Positions 5,997 to 6,999 of a stretch of DNA of 6,999 nucleotides are shown here, one piece after another. The stretch is from Rhizobiales bacterium UBA697 (GTDB lineage Bacteria; Pseudomonadota; Alphaproteobacteria; Rhizobiales; Ancalomicrobiaceae). The first letter of the stretch is position 1; each line of letters starts with the position of its first letter. The DNA lies in contig DBMN01000060.1 in the NCBI GenBank assembly GCA_002298965.1, positions 1 through 6,999 on the forward strand, read 5' to 3'. The translations under genes and the position numbers were made by a program. The notes beneath the pieces are model-generated. The model had not been told where the DNA came from. It ran no database searches and saw nothing but the letters and a program-made list of their open reading frames with translations.

Positions 5997-6003
5997 GAGG
6001 AGA
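5997..6003 (+). promoter_or_regulatory. Ribosome binding site of msrP
   Basis: GAGGAGA ends 5 bp before the ATG at 6009. It is a strong Shine-Dalgarno sequence that fixes the msrP start and leaves the twin-arginine signal complete. Confidence 0.85.
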
Positions 6004-6008
6004 ACGAC

Positions 6009-6965
6009 ATGCGCTTCTTGAAGCGACCGTGGGAACTGGGCGAGAACGACGTCACGCCGGAGGCGCTCTTCGTCGAGCGGCGGAAACTGCTCGGCGGCGC
6101 GGCGGGCGCGCTGGCGGCGGGCCTCGTCGGGCTGCCGAAGACGGCGTCGGCGGCCGTGCCGACGATCGAGAAGCTGCTGCCGGCGAAGGCGAACCCGGCC
6201 TTTCCCGCGACCGAGCAGATCACGCCGGAACACGACGCGACCAACTACAACAATTTCTACGAGTTCGGCTTCGACAAGGCGATCCAGCCGGAAGCCTCGA
6301 AGCTCAAGGTGTCGCCCTGGGCGATCGTCGTCGACGGGCTGGTCGACAAGCCCTTCAAGATCGACATCGACGATCTCCTGAAGAAGGTGACGCTCGAGGA
6401 GCGGATCTATCGCCATCGCTGCGTCGAGACCTGGTCGGCGGTGGTGCCGTGGACCGGCTTCCCGCTCGCCGAGCTCGTCGCCATGGCCTCGCCCAAGGCG
6501 GAGGCGAAGTTCCTCCAGATGGAGAGCTTCTCGGCCCCCGACGTCGCCCGCCAGCAGCGCGCGGCGCGCTATCCCTGGCCCTATACCGAGGGCCTGTCGA
6601 TCGCCGAGGCGAAGAACGACATGGCCTTCCTGGCGGTCGGCATGTACGGCAAGCCGATGCCCAACCAGAACGGCGCGCCGATCCGGCTGGCGGTGCCGTG
6701 GAAGTACGGCTTCAAGTCGGTGAAGTCGATCGTCCGCTTCTCCTTCGTCGCCAAGCGGCCGCGCACCTTCTGGGAAGATCTCGGCCCGCAGGAATACGGC
6801 TTCTGGGCCAACATCAATCCCAAGGTCGCCCATCCGCGCTGGAGCCAGGCGACGGAACGCCGTCTCGGCACCAACGAGACGGTGCCGACGCTGCTCTACA
6901 ACGGCTACGAGGCGCAGGTCGCCGAGCTCTATCGGGGCATGGAGAAGGAACGGATCTTCTACTGA
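6009..6965 (+). CDS. msrP: Protein-methionine-sulfoxide reductase catalytic subunit MsrP (YedY)
   Basis: 318-residue periplasmic molybdoenzyme that reduces methionine sulfoxide in oxidised envelope proteins. Seen: N-terminal MRFLKRPWELGENDVTPEALF, then a twin-arginine signal (Arg24-Arg25 in ERRKLLGG, hydrophobic core 29-42) with a likely cleavage site after TASA (48). The mature part has the oxidoreductase molybdopterin fold: TNYNNFYEFG (78-87), YRHRCVETWS (134-143) with Cys138 as the expected molybdenum ligand, MPNQNGAPIRLAVPWKYGFKSVKSI (217-241) for cofactor binding, and QEYGFWANINP (261-271). Length is close to E. coli MsrP (334). The Tat motif has Glu where Ser/Thr is usual and Leu for Phe, which family members tolerate. 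Known: MsrP receives electrons from the haem membrane protein MsrQ, normally encoded next to it. Here it stands alone between the lipid-transporter operon and a hairpin, so it may have its own promoter in the A/T-richer part of the spacer (about 5938-5957). Confidence 0.96.
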   Translation: MRFLKRPWELGENDVTPEALFVERRKLLGGAAGALAAGLVGLPKTASAAVPTIEKLLPAKANPAFPATEQITPEHDATNYNNFYEFGFDKAIQPEASKLKVSPWAIVVDGLVDKPFKIDIDDLLKKVTLEERIYRHRCVETWSAVVPWTGFPLAELVAMASPKAEAKFLQMESFSAPDVARQQRAARYPWPYTEGLSIAEAKNDMAFLAVGMYGKPMPNQNGAPIRLAVPWKYGFKSVKSIVRFSFVAKRPRTFWEDLGPQEYGFWANINPKVAHPRWSQATERRLGTNETVPTLLYNGYEAQVAELYRGMEKERIFY

Positions 6966-6970
6966 AGCGA

Positions 6971-6999
6971 AGGGCCGCGGCGATGATCGCCGCGGCCCT
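6971..6999 (+). terminator. Strong hairpin after msrP, probable terminator (cut by window end)
   Basis: AGGGCCGCGGCGAT (6971-6984) and its exact reverse complement (6986-6999) flank a single base, so the RNA can form a 13-bp, very GC-rich stem with a 3-base TGA loop. It begins 5 bp after the msrP stop. The window ends exactly at the 3' arm, so the T-run expected of an intrinsic terminator cannot be checked. The stem could be longer, and it may serve genes arriving from the other side. Confidence 0.75.

Noticed and set aside
5916..6833. Minus-strand frame of 305 codons opposite msrP
   Set aside because: Shadow of the msrP codons; His/Arg/Asp/Leu-rich without motifs.
1..6999. tRNA, rRNA, CRISPR array, insertion sequence or phage signature
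   Set aside because: None seen. The window is covered by seven coherent chromosomal genes with short spacers and uniform composition.

Overview
The window is a high-G+C stretch with long antisense open frames and dense operons. It reads as the chromosome of an alphaproteobacterium, most likely of the order Hyphomicrobiales (Rhizobiales). This placement rests on protein style and on the gene set: a DgcN/DgcA pair, an MCE lipid transporter with a STAS-permease fusion and an auxiliary lipoprotein, and a Tat-exported MsrP. No marker gene is present to fix the genus. Almost every base is explained by seven protein genes in two divergent groups. I saw no mobile element, CRISPR array, tRNA or rRNA.

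Minus-strand group (12-2014): dgcN followed two bases later by dgcA. Together they resemble the D-glutamate catabolic pair: DgcN acetylates D-Glu on its amino group and DgcA racemises N-acetyl-D-Glu to the L form. An N-acetyl-Glu deacetylase, not in this window, would then give L-Glu. DgcA belongs to the dipeptide epimerase branch of the enolase superfamily and keeps all catalytic and metal-binding residues. A good Shine-Dalgarno site, a plausible promoter and a 10-bp palindrome lie upstream of dgcN.

Divergent spacer (2015-2234): 220 bp with no gene. It holds the dgcN leader and promoter candidate, some small inverted repeats, and the start signals of the plus-strand operon.

Plus-strand group (2235-5905): four tightly packed genes, spaced +2 bp, +1 bp and then a 4-bp ATGA overlap. 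They encode a STAS-MlaE fused permease, an MlaF-type ATPase, an MlaD-type MCE protein and a PqiC/DUF330-like lipoprotein. This is a compact envelope phospholipid transporter: permease plus ATPase in the inner membrane, an MCE ring with a long helical tail crossing the periplasm, and a lipoprotein probably at the outer membrane. MlaA and MlaC are absent here, and the separate MlaB is replaced by the fused STAS domain.

Right end (5906-6999): a 103-bp spacer opens with an 18-bp near-perfect palindrome that overlaps the lipoprotein stop codon. After it comes msrP, the molybdopterin catalytic subunit of the periplasmic methionine-sulfoxide repair system. A strong GC-rich hairpin follows 5 bp after msrP and ends at the window edge. 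It suggests that msrP is not directly followed by its usual membrane partner msrQ.

No wholly new system is evident. The items most worth a second look are the palindrome between the lipid transporter and msrP, the apparent lack of msrQ next to msrP, the hybrid Mla/Pqi composition of the transporter, and the substrate question for DgcA.
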